A stretch of 64,000 bases of DNA, taken from Tetrahymena thermophila SB210 (Eukaryota; Ciliophora; Oligohymenophorea; Hymenostomatida; Tetrahymenidae). Under the pieces are notes generated by a model. It made no database searches and had not been told where the DNA came from. It saw only the letters and a program-made list of their open reading frames with translations. Below are positions 13,101 to 26,103 of this stretch, one piece after another (position 1 is the stretch's first letter; each line of letters opens with the position of its first letter). The DNA lies in the NCBI RefSeq assembly GCF_000189635.1, contig NW_002476579.1:62001-126000 (forward strand). Reading direction: 5' to 3'. The position numbers and the translations under genes were made by a program.

Positions 13101-15361
13101 ATTTCTTATCAACTTCTTTAACATTGCTATTTTAATCATTGCTTAACTTATTAGTGTATATTTAATGAGGTTGGTGACCTTCAATAATTTCATCCACATC
13201 TTCATCTGAATCGTTTTCTGAATTTTACTTCATTTTTTCTTCATTTGGATCTTCAAAATTAAAAATTTAATTGAGAAGATTCATATAAAAATCTAACTTT
13301 GTAAGCTTCTTACTAAGAAAGATAAAAACTAAACTAAATATTTTGATGATACCACCAACTGAAGAAAGAAAATCTTAAAGTTTCAAGTAGGTTCTATAAT
13401 TTATGATTTGTTTGCGATCCATTTAAATTTCAATTGAAAAAACTGTATTTTTTTAAAAATCTTTCAAGTATTGAGTGAATTATTCAAATTCTCCTTAAAA
13501 ACAAGGAACTAGGTAGGTTTCTGTATGATAATCTGTGAGGACATTCCCATAATCAGTGTTGAGAACCATTTTTTTCAAATTAATGGGTAATCTTTTTTAA
13601 GATCCTTGCTCGAAACTGAAAATTCTTTTTTGTAAATAATTAATGTTAGGATTGTTATACATAGAGACATCTAAAGCCAAATCTGTGTAGTAAATTTCCA
13701 CTATTCCTCTTTAAATTGAGCTGTTCGATATCAAGTTAATTAGCAAATCAAATTTAGCAACACCCTAATCCTTTTTAAATAAAATAAAAATATAGGAAAG
13801 TTTTAAATCAGATAGACAACTAATCAATTAATTAAATTTAAATATAATGATCAGTTACTTCAATTTAAATAAAATAGTTATTTTTAGGATATTTTATCTA
13901 TTCATGATAGATATCTATCCTTAATTAATTATAAATAGAAAAGATCATTTTCCTTATTTTATCATATTTTTAAAAAATTTAAATGTATATTAGAGTAAAA
14001 CAGGGCGAAAATACATTTCTAAATTTATTTTTTACAAAAAATCTACTTATTTTTATGTTTTTTATCACATTAAAATGATAGATATATAGTATTATGAGTT
14101 TTTTTTAGATGGAATACTACAAATTAGCATCATAAAAATGATAAACAAATGATTGAAAATTAATAATAAGCTTTAAATATTAACAAATTAGTTAGATAGG
14201 TTCTATATAATTCTATTTGGATTTATAAAATAAAAATTGCGGAAAATTAATTAAATAGATAAATAATATTTGATATGTTTTTTGATTTAATTATTGATGG
14301 ATAGAGATAGATAAATTAAGAAGATCATTTAGATTAATTCTTTTAATAAAATTTTACACTGGATGATCCAGCTAAGTAGAATAATATAATGCATTTATAG
14401 TAATAGATTCATAATACGTTGATTCATTTAGTTCTCAAGTTAGATCTATCAAACATCTTATTTAGAAAATTAATTCAAATAAATCAATCCTAAGAGTTTT
14501 TTTACATTTTTAGGTACCATTAACCAATTTTAAAAATATTGTAGGATTCTGAATTTAATCATCTTTTTTATTTGTATTTTGCAAAATATTTAGCGTTAAT
14601 ACTTAAAATGAATGGACATTTGCTTCAAAAAAAATAAATGGATTTGTATTATTAAATTATTGATTGATTTATATATTAATTGGTGTAATTTCGAATAGAG
14701 ATAATATAATAAGTATTAGTTAGTTCTATTAGAAATTTACTAACTAATTTCAAAATAATTTAAAATATGCAATTTTTTGTAGTTTGAATTAAGTGTAACA
14801 AAAGAGTTGTCAAATCAAATAAAGATATTTCAAATTTACATCATTAAGTTAGCCATCTTAGATTCGGTAGCATAGGAGTTCTGAAAAATCAAATTCCTCA
14901 TAGTTAGTTACAGAAGACAAAATAGAGTATTCTAAACAGGAAATCCTATCCAATTTAATATGTTTCATGTACTTTTATTCATTCATCTAATTAGCTTCCT
15001 TTTAATTTTCAATTTCGATGCTATAAATCAAAGCACTTACTTCTATTTAATTGTTATAAACAACCTGCTATTAATAATCTAAAATTCTAATTGCTAACAT
15101 GAATTTATCTGATTGCTGACTTTAAAAAAACTAATTGATAAAAAAATCTTCCAAGTAATCTTCTTCCATTTTAATGTTAGGAGAACCTTTATTAACAATC
15201 TCTTAACCAAAATAATAGATGGCCAAGAATGAAAATAGGACTAATAGTACAGTAAGACATCCTCCAAATTTAGTTTTATGAGTTTTTTCTTTGTAGTAGG
15301 AGAGCTCTATCCTATTTCCAAACATGTCTATCTTTCGCAAATAATTGAGATGTTCCTTCAT
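10144..15361 (-). CDS. Two-TM membrane protein, divergent member of local family
   Basis: Two exons, 15361-14840 and 13770-10144, joined in phase 0 across a 1069-nt intron; 1382 aa, stop TGA. The N-terminus has the family pattern: a short cytosolic leader with DMFGNRIELSYYKEK, KTKFGG, then TM1 at about residues 34-54. An ectodomain of about 260 residues follows, then TM2 near residue 318 (SVGGIIKIFSLVFIFL). A very long cytosolic tail carries the family signature LLLDEHQLKLFDYLPKP at 12180-12130. After it the tail is Asn/Ser/Gln-rich, including a poly-Asn run. It is about 650 residues longer than the four relatives further right, mostly in this tail. The ectodomain cysteines of the relatives are not evident. 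Ciliates carry many such genes annotated only as putative transmembrane proteins, and no function is known to me. Confidence 0.85.
11881..11913. repeat. GTT/ATT trinucleotide run (poly-Asn on minus strand)
   Basis: A run of GTT and ATT triplets within the coding region; on the minus strand it encodes about eleven consecutive Asn residues in the cytosolic tail of the divergent two-TM protein. It is likely to vary in length between strains. Confidence 0.8.
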
Positions 15362-17878
15362 TTGATGTAAAAATGAATGAATGAATAATATTTATTTGAT
15401 TTTATTTATATATATTTCCTTTCTTCTTAATTTTTTTGTTTACAATTTGCTTTTCTTTGAATGTACTAAAAGTAATTAATTTAAGTAAAATTAATAATAA
15501 TTTAAGTAAAACATCATGTTACTATTTAAGGAAATCTCTAAGTCCATTTAAAAATTTTATTAACATTACTTGGTTTTTTAGTTGTTACTATTCTTAAAGA
15601 TAAAAAATCCCTTTTTTTGGATATTTTGTTATTTAATTAGCAACATAATTTTAAATTCTCAATATACAAAATTTTTACTAACAAACTAAATAAAATACAA
15701 TCACACTAGTTTATCATTTCAGAATGTATCAATTAGCTTATTATAAATAATAACCAATAAAGCAAAAATATTTAGCATAATTTTTACCCATTAAATACTC
15801 CAAAAGTAATTGTAAAAATTAATTTGTTGGTACTGTAAAAAGAAGATATTATTCGCTCAAATTTAATTAAATCTAGTATCTTGCATATTTATATTCACAA
15901 AATAAATTTAAGTTGGAACTTTGAATAATTTTTAGAAATTTATTTTTAAATAAAAATATTTGTTTACATTTTGTGAATATGCATTAACCTGAAAACACTG
16001 AAAAAATTAATAATATCTGATATCATGTTATTTTATTTTTACTAGAAAAACAAATTCATTAAATTTTTTCTATGAAACAAAATAAATTTTACTTAATTTA
16101 TTAAAATGTAAAATTAATTAAAATTTAGATAAATTAGAAAATAGAATCCAGCAAAATAATATTGAGTCTATTTATATTTGATTTAGTTTGCTTTTTATTT
16201 TATATTTTTCAGTATCACTGATGTATCGACCTAAATATTAATTTATAAATATTAGATTAGCAATTAATCATAAAAATAGATTTAGTGTTATAGAAAAATA
16301 AAGATATAAAAAATCATGATAAAAGAAAGAATATACTCCACATAATAATAATTATTATTCAAAATATAAATAATCTAAAATTTACAATCCGAATTAATAA
16401 ATTTTAAGGTAAAATTAGAATTAACCTAAAAAAAAAAATTAAAAATACTTTTTTTTTATTTCTATTAAAAAGAATAATAAAAAAATTTAGCTTTGTTTAT
16501 TTAATTTTTCATTTGATGAAAAAAATTGCTTCTTTGCTTTATGTTAAAATTTATTATTAGCATATAACCAAAATAATTCTTCACGATATTTATGTTAGCT
16601 TTTCTAATAAAGGCGATTTTGATCTTAAATAGCTATCTATTATAATTTAGAATGATTATTTTTAAGGAATAATTAATGTTAAAAACTAAATGATCTTGGA
16701 GTAAAAAAATAAACCAAATATTAAAAGGAATATTATATCTTAAGATAAAAATAATATTTCACTACATATTTAAGTGGAATATTTAAATTTTATAATTAAT
16801 ATTCTACTATTATGAGTAATTCTCAGTTAATTCATTTTAAATTAAAAAAAAATATTTTGTAGCTTGAATATCTTTAATTCGATTTTGTTAAACATGATAA
16901 CGCTCTACCTAAAAAAGAAAATACAGCTAATATTCTTCAAATTATTTTACATTATAAAGATAAAATTTAACTACTCATAAAAAATATTTTTTAATTTTAT
17001 TTTAAAGTTAAATTTCTTAAATAATTCACTTTATTAAATAAATATTTTATAATTTTCACAAAAGTATTAGATTTATTTTTATAGAAACAATTATTTTTAA
17101 AAATGGAACAAAAATTAATTAATATTAGTAGTTATTTATATGATATCAGAAAAAAGATATGATGCAGATCAAAATTAAAAATGTATAAAATAAAAATAAT
17201 AAATATCTTACTTTTATACTTTAAAAAAAGATTAACTGAATTTTTTTACTGAAAATTAAAATTAAAAATTTAATGAATACATTGTGATACGTTAATTAAA
17301 TCTGTTAAAAATAATTAAACAATTATGTTTAACATATCTGAGTAAAATTTTTAAAAAGTTATTAGATTGATATACTTATTTTAGTTTGACAAATTATTAA
17401 TTAGCTGGTAATAATATATTTAAGCGATCTTATAAGGAGGAAGAGGAAATAAATAAAAAGAGCACGTTAAAAATATTTGATAAATTTTAAATAAATATAA
17501 TAATCATTGATTTTTTCATAAAATATTTTCTAATTGAATTTAATTGTAAAAAAATAAAATTTTTGAAAGTTTAGTGGATTTCTTAGTTGCTTTTTCTTTT
17601 TATTTTCATTAATAATAATAATAATAATATAAATGAATAAATTGCTTTTATATAATTGAATTAATATTAAAAATTATATTTGTTGGTTGGTCGATGCAAG
17701 AATATAATCATTTAAAACTTTTGTTTGGTCTTAGTTACAAGTTAATTCATTTAAATGCATGTAAGTTTTTGTTAAAGCTTATTATAGCATATTATTCTTT
17801 AGCATTTTACTGTATATTAATTTTTTGTATGATATTTTGATTTAAAAAAACAAAGTAGAGTTAAGTAATTAAAAGCAT
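15362..17878. other. Divergent intergenic region, 2.5 kb
   Basis: A+T-rich spacer between two divergent starts. It holds an AAT microsatellite near 17609-17629 and otherwise only homopolymer-rich sequence. No coding frame with protein-like composition, tRNA or telomere/breakage motif was seen. Confidence 0.5.
17609..17629. repeat. AAT trinucleotide microsatellite
   Basis: About seven AAT units in noncoding sequence, roughly 250 nt upstream of the K+ channel start. Confidence 0.7.
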
Positions 17879-20800
17879 ATGAATTGCTAAGAACTTAGCT
17901 TTAATAGTTTAATCACTTCTAGAAGTGATAATAAAATGATATTTCTTATGAATTAAAAACCTTGTTTAGGAGAGGAGTAAGATAATGTTGAGGAAGATGA
18001 GTTTGCTGGGAATAGTCTTCATTTTTAAGACCAAAGCGCTCGTAGCCATAATTAAATATTTGAAAATGATTAGAAAGGTAACAAAAAAGTAGACTTTTCT
18101 TTCAATCAGGAATTACTAAAAAGCTAGTTAAATATTGATAATAAATTATAATTAACTCTACTCACTAGCATAAAAGAAGAAGAACCAATAAAGGATGAAC
18201 CCACAAATTTAGCACAAAAATAATAAAGCTCTATTTTAGATGAATAATCATAAAGTCTCACACCAAAATTAATAGATAGTTATAGAACGCAATAAAGTGG
18301 AATGAATTCCAATCAAATATTTCAGAATCTATTGAAATTTTAATACGAACACATTGTAGATTATGAAAATGTTGAGATGAAGCAGAAGAATCTTTAAAAA
18401 AAATAAAAAATACACAATTAAACACTCTCTAAGCAGCTATGGAGATATAAATTTTTTAAAATTCTTCTACTTGTAAACAAATTTTTATTTAACATGAAAA
18501 AATCCTTAGTTTATACAAGACCTTACATGCTTCAGAAGCAGCATACTTAGGCTTTGAATGATAAAGCTGCTTTCAACATTGTTCAGAACAGATCACTTAA
18601 AAAGGAATATAGTACACCCACAAAAAGATCCAACTTTGTTAAAAAAATTCATAAAATGTTCCTCAAATTTAAGAAATAGATGAAATGCTTTTATAAACCA
18701 ATTGTTAACTGTTTATTAAAATTCTAGTATTGTGTTTCCACGATAAAAGTCTTTGAGCCATTCCATCCCCTATTAATTTTCTGGGACTTTATAATAATCA
18801 TTCATATTATTCTTAATTTAATGAGTATACCTTACGAAATATCATTTTCTTTCACAAATTCTCCTTACTTTAACCTCTCAAACTATGTTATTATAATAAG
18901 TGACTTTTTTATATAACTGAACACCAGCTTTTATTACAAAGGTAAAACTGAAATTAAATAACATCATCATAATCTAGTAAAAAAATTCGTTTGTTTTAAT
19001 TTGGTAAAATAAAATTTATGAGTAAATAAATCTATTATAATTTCTTCGATTTGAAATCTAATTAGTTTTAAGATCAAATCAATGCAATTTAATAAAAATA
19101 AATTAAACTATGAACTTTATTTCTACTAAAAAAATAAAGATAAAATTTTTTATTAAACATAATTAATTTAAAAAATTGAAAAAGAAGAATAATTTTAGAA
19201 TTAATGTAAATTAAACATTTTTATTTATAAATAGGAGAAATACAAAAAGGAAGATGGTAGATTCTAAAGAATTACTTAAAGGAATAAATATACGTAGAAT
19301 TGATATCATTGATTTGCCTATATTGGAAAAATCCTTTTAATTTTTAAATATTTAGGATAGCTTATCTAATAAAAATCAAACATTTATCAAGGCTTTCAGA
19401 TAAAATAAGAGAGTATTTTTAAATTGATGATAAATATGCTTAATTCACTAATCTTACACTTTTGCTAATACAAATCTTATATTTGATGCATGTTTTTGCA
19501 TGTATGTGGTATAAAATAGGAGTTTACGTAGATAGAGACTTATAAGAGAAATCATGGATATAAAATTTTAAGGTTAAAGAGACGAGTGAATAAGTTTATT
19601 ATGTAAACTCAATTTATTTTGCAATAGTTACAATTATAACAATTGGTTATGGAGATATAACTCCAATTCATTATTTAGAAAAACTGTTTATAGTCTTCAT
19701 GGCATTTCTTTCCTGTGTAAATTTTGGTTATGCCTTGAATTAGATAGGAGCTTTGATATAAGAAATAAACCAAAGAAAGTAACAATACAGGATTTAAACA
19801 GCAAATATTAACAAATATATGAAAGAGATGTAAGTGACAAGTTCTCTTCAAAGTTAAGCTAGAAAATATTTGGAGTACGCATTCTGTGAAAATTTTAGTA
19901 AGAATTAAACTTCAGTTTCAGTTCTTGAAAACTTGTCTTCTAATCTTAAGAATCTAATTAAAAAGGAGGTACATATGAGATACTTAAAAGAAATACCTTG
20001 TTTGAGATAAAACTTCTCAACTAAATTTCTTGAAAGAGTTTCCTTGCTGTTTAAAGAAAAAAGTTATGGCTCTGGAGAAACTATAATTGATCAATTCGAA
20101 CTAAGGCAACCAACTTTACAAATAGTGATGAAAGGAAAGGTTTCTCTTGAAGTTAAATAAAAATATTCTCAAACTGATAATAAATTCTAAAAGCTAAAAA
20201 AATATTAATACTTTGGTTAGTATGAATTTTTTACTCAAAATCTTTAAAGTTTGCATTCAGTTAACTCAATAGGGTAATTTTTATTAGACATTATTTGAAA
20301 ATCAATCCAACAACTTCTAATACGAATGAATGATGATATTTTATTTTTATTTTTAGAATAAATAAATTATCAATTCATATATAATAAGATATAAATTCAA
20401 TTTTAAAAAAAATTATTTCGATCAACCAGAAAAAATTTTTTAATTTAATTAAACTAAAAAATAATAAATAAATTTGAAAACATAATTTATTTAGTGCATA
20501 TATTCATTCATTCAATCATTTATTCCTTTTCAATCATTTTATATTTAAAAAATTAAAAAAAATATTTTTAGAAATGTTAAATTTTAAATATTTAATAAAG
20601 AATTTCAACTTTACTCTATTTAGAACTTGATGATTTTCTACAATTGCTTGATGAGTTTCCTGATGATAAAGAAGTTTATTATTCTCTAAAAGATTAATTA
20701 AATTTATATTAAATGTATGGTGTAATCAGCTAGTAATGCATTTCTTGCAGAACCTAAGGTCATTTAATAAACAGATGCAGATTTATTTCATATCAGCCTA

Positions 20801-21828
20801 ATTAACTTAAAGTTATAAGTAAATATGTTTAAGAAGAAGATAAATTGATAAAAGAAATTTAGAGGAAATAATAGAAGAAACATAACACTTTACAGAGACT
20901 AAATGAAAATAAATAAATTGTAGAGGAAATCTAAAAAAATAGCAGTTTTGACGAGGAATCATTTTTGTAAGATGAGTATGAAAACACTGATAACGTTTAA
21001 AGTTCTGAGTAAAGTAGAAGTAGAACAATCTCATTTGTTGATTAAAAACAACAAAGATAATCATAAGCTTAGGTCTTGGTTTCTTAATTAAGTTAAAATA
21101 ATAAAAGCCAATCTTAGGGATAGGCACTAGCATCACAGCAAAGCATAAATAGTAGCCCTATTTAAAAAAATGATATCAATAGAAGCATCAAAAATTCTGA
21201 TACAGATGATAAATAATTAAATTCACCAAGAAATACTGATAGTTAATTAGATATTAGTATTGATAGGAAATCTACTCAGCAGAATGATTAAATTTTGGAA
21301 AGTAAATTAATAATTTAAAACTAAGAAAATAAGACAGAAAGGTCTCGATTAAGCATTCTTTAAAGGCCTTCAATACTAAGGATTTTTTAAATGACTCAGC
21401 AGTAGTCTAAAAATCTAAATAGTGTAGATTCATAAATATATTAAGAAAATTAAAATTAAACGAGACCTACTTTTTTGAAGACAAATTCGAGTCAAACTTT
21501 GACTTTATAAAATAATTTACCATAAGAAATAATATAATATGCTTAAAATTTTTATCTCAACTAAAACTAAGAGTAAGATAAATATTTTCAAAGGTTGTAA
21601 TAATATAATTTCATTTAATCTGAAGGTTCTTCATCCTTATGCATAGAATCTGCAAAATCGTATAAAATTTATTTTCCACATAATAACATAGAAAATCTCA
21701 AAGTGAATAGAAAATTTGTTTTACGGAATGTGCAAAGAAAAAACAAATATTAAAAATCTTTAAAAGCAAATAATTTTACTGAAAACAAAAACACATCCTA
21801 ATTCTAGAAATATAAAATTAAAGCATGA
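17879..21828 (+). CDS. Voltage-gated-type K+ channel with cNBD and CCHC zinc knuckle
   Basis: Three exons: 17879-18941, 19235-20273 and 20601-21828. They total 3330 nt, or 1109 aa, with all phases consistent. After an acidic/Gln-rich N-terminus come S1 (PLLIFWDFIIIIHIILNL), further helices, an S4-like segment (RIAYLIKIKHLSRL) and S5. The pore carries the K+ filter TIGYGD at 19639-19656, followed by S6 and a C-linker. The cyclic-nucleotide-binding fold spans about 20050-20680 (SGETIIDQF, FGQYEFFT, HSVNSIG, LDDFLQLL). The usual phosphate-binding Arg is not seen, so nucleotide binding is doubtful. Right after it is C-X2-C-X4-H-X4-C at 20737-20778, an exact CCHC knuckle spacing. The last 330 residues are Gln/Asn/Ser-rich and probably cytosolic. 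Ciliates have large families of such channels acting in excitability and swimming control. Confidence 0.92.
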
Positions 21829-23943
21829 AGTTAAATTATTCATTCAATATTTGAGATAGTTTTATTTTATAACATTGTAAGCAAAATGCCATTTAAAAAT
21901 CTTACTATAAATTATCAATATTTTTTTTAAAAGTGTTTTATTTATAAATAAAATTTTATTGAATTTAATGCAATTTCTCAAAAAAGACACCTAGCTGCAA
22001 GGCCTAATAAAATTCAATTTTGATCAAAATTAGAAATTTAATAAATATAAAATAAAATTAATTTTAAAATTTGAATCAGATTTATTTTATATTAAATTAA
22101 TTAAATAAACTAAGATCTAAGATATTTTATAAATTATTTAACTTTATTTAAGCTAACCAATTAGTATTCTCCTATATTTAAGTGAGACAAATATTAGAAA
22201 CCCTCTTTCTTCCACATTTAAAATAATTTCATTTATCATCAATTCTTATAAATAAAAAATTAGTTTATATTTCCTAAATGCATTCAAGAAAATTTTTGTT
22301 TAATTTGTTAAAGCTTTGTAATATGAAACCTTTTAAAATCTTTGTTATTAACTTCCTTTCATACTTACTTTATTGCTAGTTAATTATTATTATATTATAT
22401 ACAAAATACTTACTAATTTTTCATTAATAATTTTTAGAATAAAAAATATATTTATTGTTTTATGTTTTTCATAAAAATTTAAGTACTTTAGTTATGTGAA
22501 AAAATAAATAAATTAGCTTTTAAAGCGAATTTTTTAACTTATTAATATTTTTCTTGTTAAAAATTATAAAATGAATTTTTATTTTTTTTTAATTTGTTTG
22601 TATCATAGTTGAATTTAATAAAGAAGTTAAAATAGATTTATTTCTTTTTCTTGAATTTCAAATATAATAAGCTTATAATATTTTTATAACATTAAATCTT
22701 CTTTTCGATTATAACTATAATTCAATTAAGAAGTAAGCCAAAAATATATTTTTTTTCTAAACCTTGAGTGAAATAATTTATTGATTTAACTTTTAAACTA
22801 TAAATTATACATAGGAGGAGGCTTTTTATATGATATCAACTATATAATATATTATAAAATTACTACTAATAAGTAATTAAAACTCATAATTTTATATTAT
22901 TTAAATATCAATAATAATAAATAATTGGAAAACAACTCATATGCAAAAAAATTATATGAAACAAAAATTTGTGTGAACATAAAGCAAGCTTTAATTAATT
23001 AATTTAATTTACAAAATTTACATGCAAAAATGTAATTTAATTCTGTTAAATACTGAGAAACTCTTACTATTAGAAGAACTTTTGAAACATTTTATAAAAT
23101 AATCATCTATCCACAAAATCCAAAATATTATTAAAAAAAATATTAATATAAAATCAATTTAAATAATTAAAAGCCTCATTTTTCTGATTAAATTAATTAT
23201 ATTTTTAATATAAAAGATTAAATTTAATATTTATAAAAAATACAATAAATTACTAAAAAATCAACTTTAAATTTGGAAAACCTCATCTACACTAATTTAA
23301 AGTATTAATTCGCTTGAATCAACTAATCTAAAGCAAATGTTTAAATTTTCTCAGTATTTAAAATTTGTGATGATAATAATCTTTATCTGATTAAGATTTT
23401 TAAAAGTAATTATTAATTTAAAAATCTACAAAATACAAAATGAAATTTACAAATACTAAAATTACATTTTATGGAGAGTATCGTTAATATCTCTTTATTA
23501 TAGTACATAAAGATATATCTTGTAATAAAAGTATTAAATTTTTGGTTACTTATTTTAAGTTACTAGGGTTCTAGTTTAGTTTGAATGTAATATTCTTTCT
23601 ATTTCTTGGTTACTAACTTTTGTGGACAGATAAATTTTAGTTATTGATTTTCTTAAAATTAATTAATTTCTTACTGATTCAATTTTTTACCACTTCTTTG
23701 CTTTTGATATTCACACAATAGAATATTTATTTATAATTCATTTAGAATTTTAAGTCATTTGATAGACTATTATTTAAATTTATTTTCTATTGAAGTATCG
23801 AATTTTTAATAGTATTTTTAAGCTAGCAAATGCAATTTAAAGGAAGGACTATTGATAAAATAATCATTATCAATAAAAAATTTATTAAAATAAAAATAAA
23901 TACTAATCTATAAAATAAACAAACATAAAAAATACAGTTAAAA
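21829..23943. other. Intergenic; right part homologous to 30275-31480
   Basis: The left part (to about 22.7 kb) is plain A+T-rich sequence after the channel gene. From about 22730 onward it aligns by eye with the sequence upstream of the gene at 31481, including a block at 23460-23730 that stays unusually similar. No coding frame is shared between the copies, because a 4-nt length difference breaks every frame in the best-conserved part. Confidence 0.6.
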
Positions 23944-26103
23944 ATGAATTAGAAATCAAATAGTTTATTTGAGGCTTTTGATATATTTGGAGCTCATATT
24001 CATATTAAATATAACAAAAAAACGGCCTTTAACACTAGGTTTGGAGGTATAATTACATTCTGCTTAAGTGGTATTCTAATTATGTATATTGTAAATATTA
24101 TAAATGTCTATATTTCTCACTCATAAGTGTAAGTTATTTAAGAAATACAAAATTTGCCTAATTCCAATTAGTTCAATCTAACTGTTAACAATTTCTCCTT
24201 TATGGTTGGAATTACAGATGTCAATTTCACTCAATTTATTGATGAATCCGTTTATACTTTAACCATTAAGTAATTTACATAACAAAGAATACTTAACCAG
24301 AATACAGGAACTTATGATAAAACATAAGAATATAGATTAATTAAGCTGTAAAGATGTACAACAGAACATTTCAAAATATAGTAAACAAATGACTTCTTTT
24401 TATAATAAGATTATAATAACTTTTATTGCTTAAGTCTAGATGAACAATTACAACTTTAGGGTATATTCAATTCATAGATCTTTCAATAAATTGAAATAGA
24501 AGTTTCTTCATGTTAAGGAAATAATTGTGCAGATCCTTAATATATTTCTAGCAAATTAAATAATTGTTATTTATAAATATATTTTGTTGATAAAAATGTG
24601 GTCACAACTGATCTTAAAAACCCTTTTCATCCTATTGGTAGATCAGTATTTTACATAGCTGGAAAGGATTTTTCGAAAACAATAAACTTATATTTTGCTT
24701 AGAATTAAATGTCTTCTGATAAGGGAATAGTATTTGAAGACATTAAAACAAAAGTAGAACTAACTTACAGCATTGATAGAGAATAAGTAGTGTAAAAATA
24801 TGGAAACAGATTGTTTTTGCTTTAAATTTCGCTTGATCCTAATAGAGAAATATTGTACTCAAGAAAATATTTAACTTTTTCTCAAGTCCTTTCATAAATT
24901 GGAGGAATTTACAATATTCTATTTGCGCTAGGTTGCTTTATATGTAGGCCATATTCTTAATTGTAATATAAACGTAGTTTAATAAACTAATTATTCGGTT
25001 TCTAGTATTCTCTACCTGAAGAGTAATCAGATTAAATTGGAAATAACAAAGAAAAAATATTAAAAGAGTAAAATTTGGATTAGAATACTGATTTAAATAA
25101 TTATAATGTTGGAGGTAATTAAACATAACTCCAATAAAAGCGAATTAATTTAGATATTGATAGCTAAAATTGTAGCAATAATTAAATATTATATAGTAAA
25201 AACACTTAATCACAGAAAAACTAAAATTTGAATGTGATTTTAAAATAGCAAAAAGAAAGTACAAATAAAGATGAAAAAAACCTCAAAAAATTCTTTGAAT
25301 AAACTTTTGAAGAAATGAAAACCAAATCATTTGATTATTTAAAGTATTATCTGGGCTTTATAATTTGTAAGAAGGCTAAAAGTTCCTATGCAATTGAATA
25401 TGGAATGTAAAAGTTGTACAAACATATCGATATAGTTTAAATTATAAATAAATTAATAGAGTTTGAGAAACTCAAAAGACTTCTTCTAAATGAAAATTAA
25501 TTAAAATTATTTGATTATATCCCTAAACCGATTATCAAAGTAAATAAATTGACAGGTTAGATAATAACTTAGAATAATTCAAAAGATAGTATTGATATTT
25601 TTTTTGAAGTCAATAGATCTCAAATTTAGAAAGCAGAGGATGCTTAAGAGGCATATAATAACATTTTTAATTCTGATTAAAAAAAATAATAGCTCGATGA
25701 AAAATTAATAAGTTTACTTCATCCTAAATTGATTGAGCTTTTTAAATAGTAATAGTTTGATAAATAAAAAAAAATAGAAAATAGAAAATATTTAATGAAG
25801 TAAAGAAACTCAAAGTTAAATATTTAAAGTCCAATAAAGTAAGCTTCTTATTTTTTAGAGCGAAACATATATCAGCAATATTTGATGTAAGATAGCTAAA
25901 ATTATTTGACAGAGTAATAGATTTAGATCTAAAGTCCTTTGTAATTATCAAAATCAAATAATTAAGTATTTGTATTAAAAAGTTCTTCAGAAATAAAATC
26001 TTAAATATCAGTTTAAGAAGAGATGCAAGAAGAATATTAGAGTTAAAATGAAAACCAAGATGTGTTCACTAAATATAGTAAATATCTTAAACAGAAACTA
26101 TGA
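23944..26103 (+). CDS. Two-TM membrane protein, module gene 1 (left copy)
   Basis: Single exon of 720 codons (719 aa), stop TGA. A short cytosolic N-terminus (EAFDIFGAHIHIKYNKK, then a FGG turn) leads into TM1 at about residues 35-56. An ectodomain of about 260 residues follows, with spaced cysteines (LQRCT, FYCLS, SSCQGNNCADP, NNCYL). TM2 (GGIYNILFALGCFIC) is near residue 316, then a cytosolic tail of about 380 residues. The tail carries INKLIEFEKLKRLLL and the family signature NENQLKLFDYIPKPIIK, followed by a Gln-rich end. It has the same length as the gene at 31481 and is nearly identical over most of its length. Function unknown; the layout suggests a surface receptor-like or adhesion protein with a conserved intracellular helical domain, which is inference. 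Confidence 0.88.

Noticed and set aside
17680..17700. TGTTGGTTGGTCG, reminiscent of the Tetrahymena chromosome breakage sequence
   Set aside because: It does not match the 15-nt breakage consensus beyond a short GGTTGG core, and no telomeric repeats are near.
20813..21136. Minus-strand frame of 107 codons
   Set aside because: Lies antisense to the Gln-rich tail of the K+ channel gene; it is a by-product of TAA/TAG codons being read in reverse.
24938..25957. Minus-strand frames opposite the gene at 23944
   Set aside because: Shadows of the sense frame, which is conserved at protein level in the second copy while these are not.
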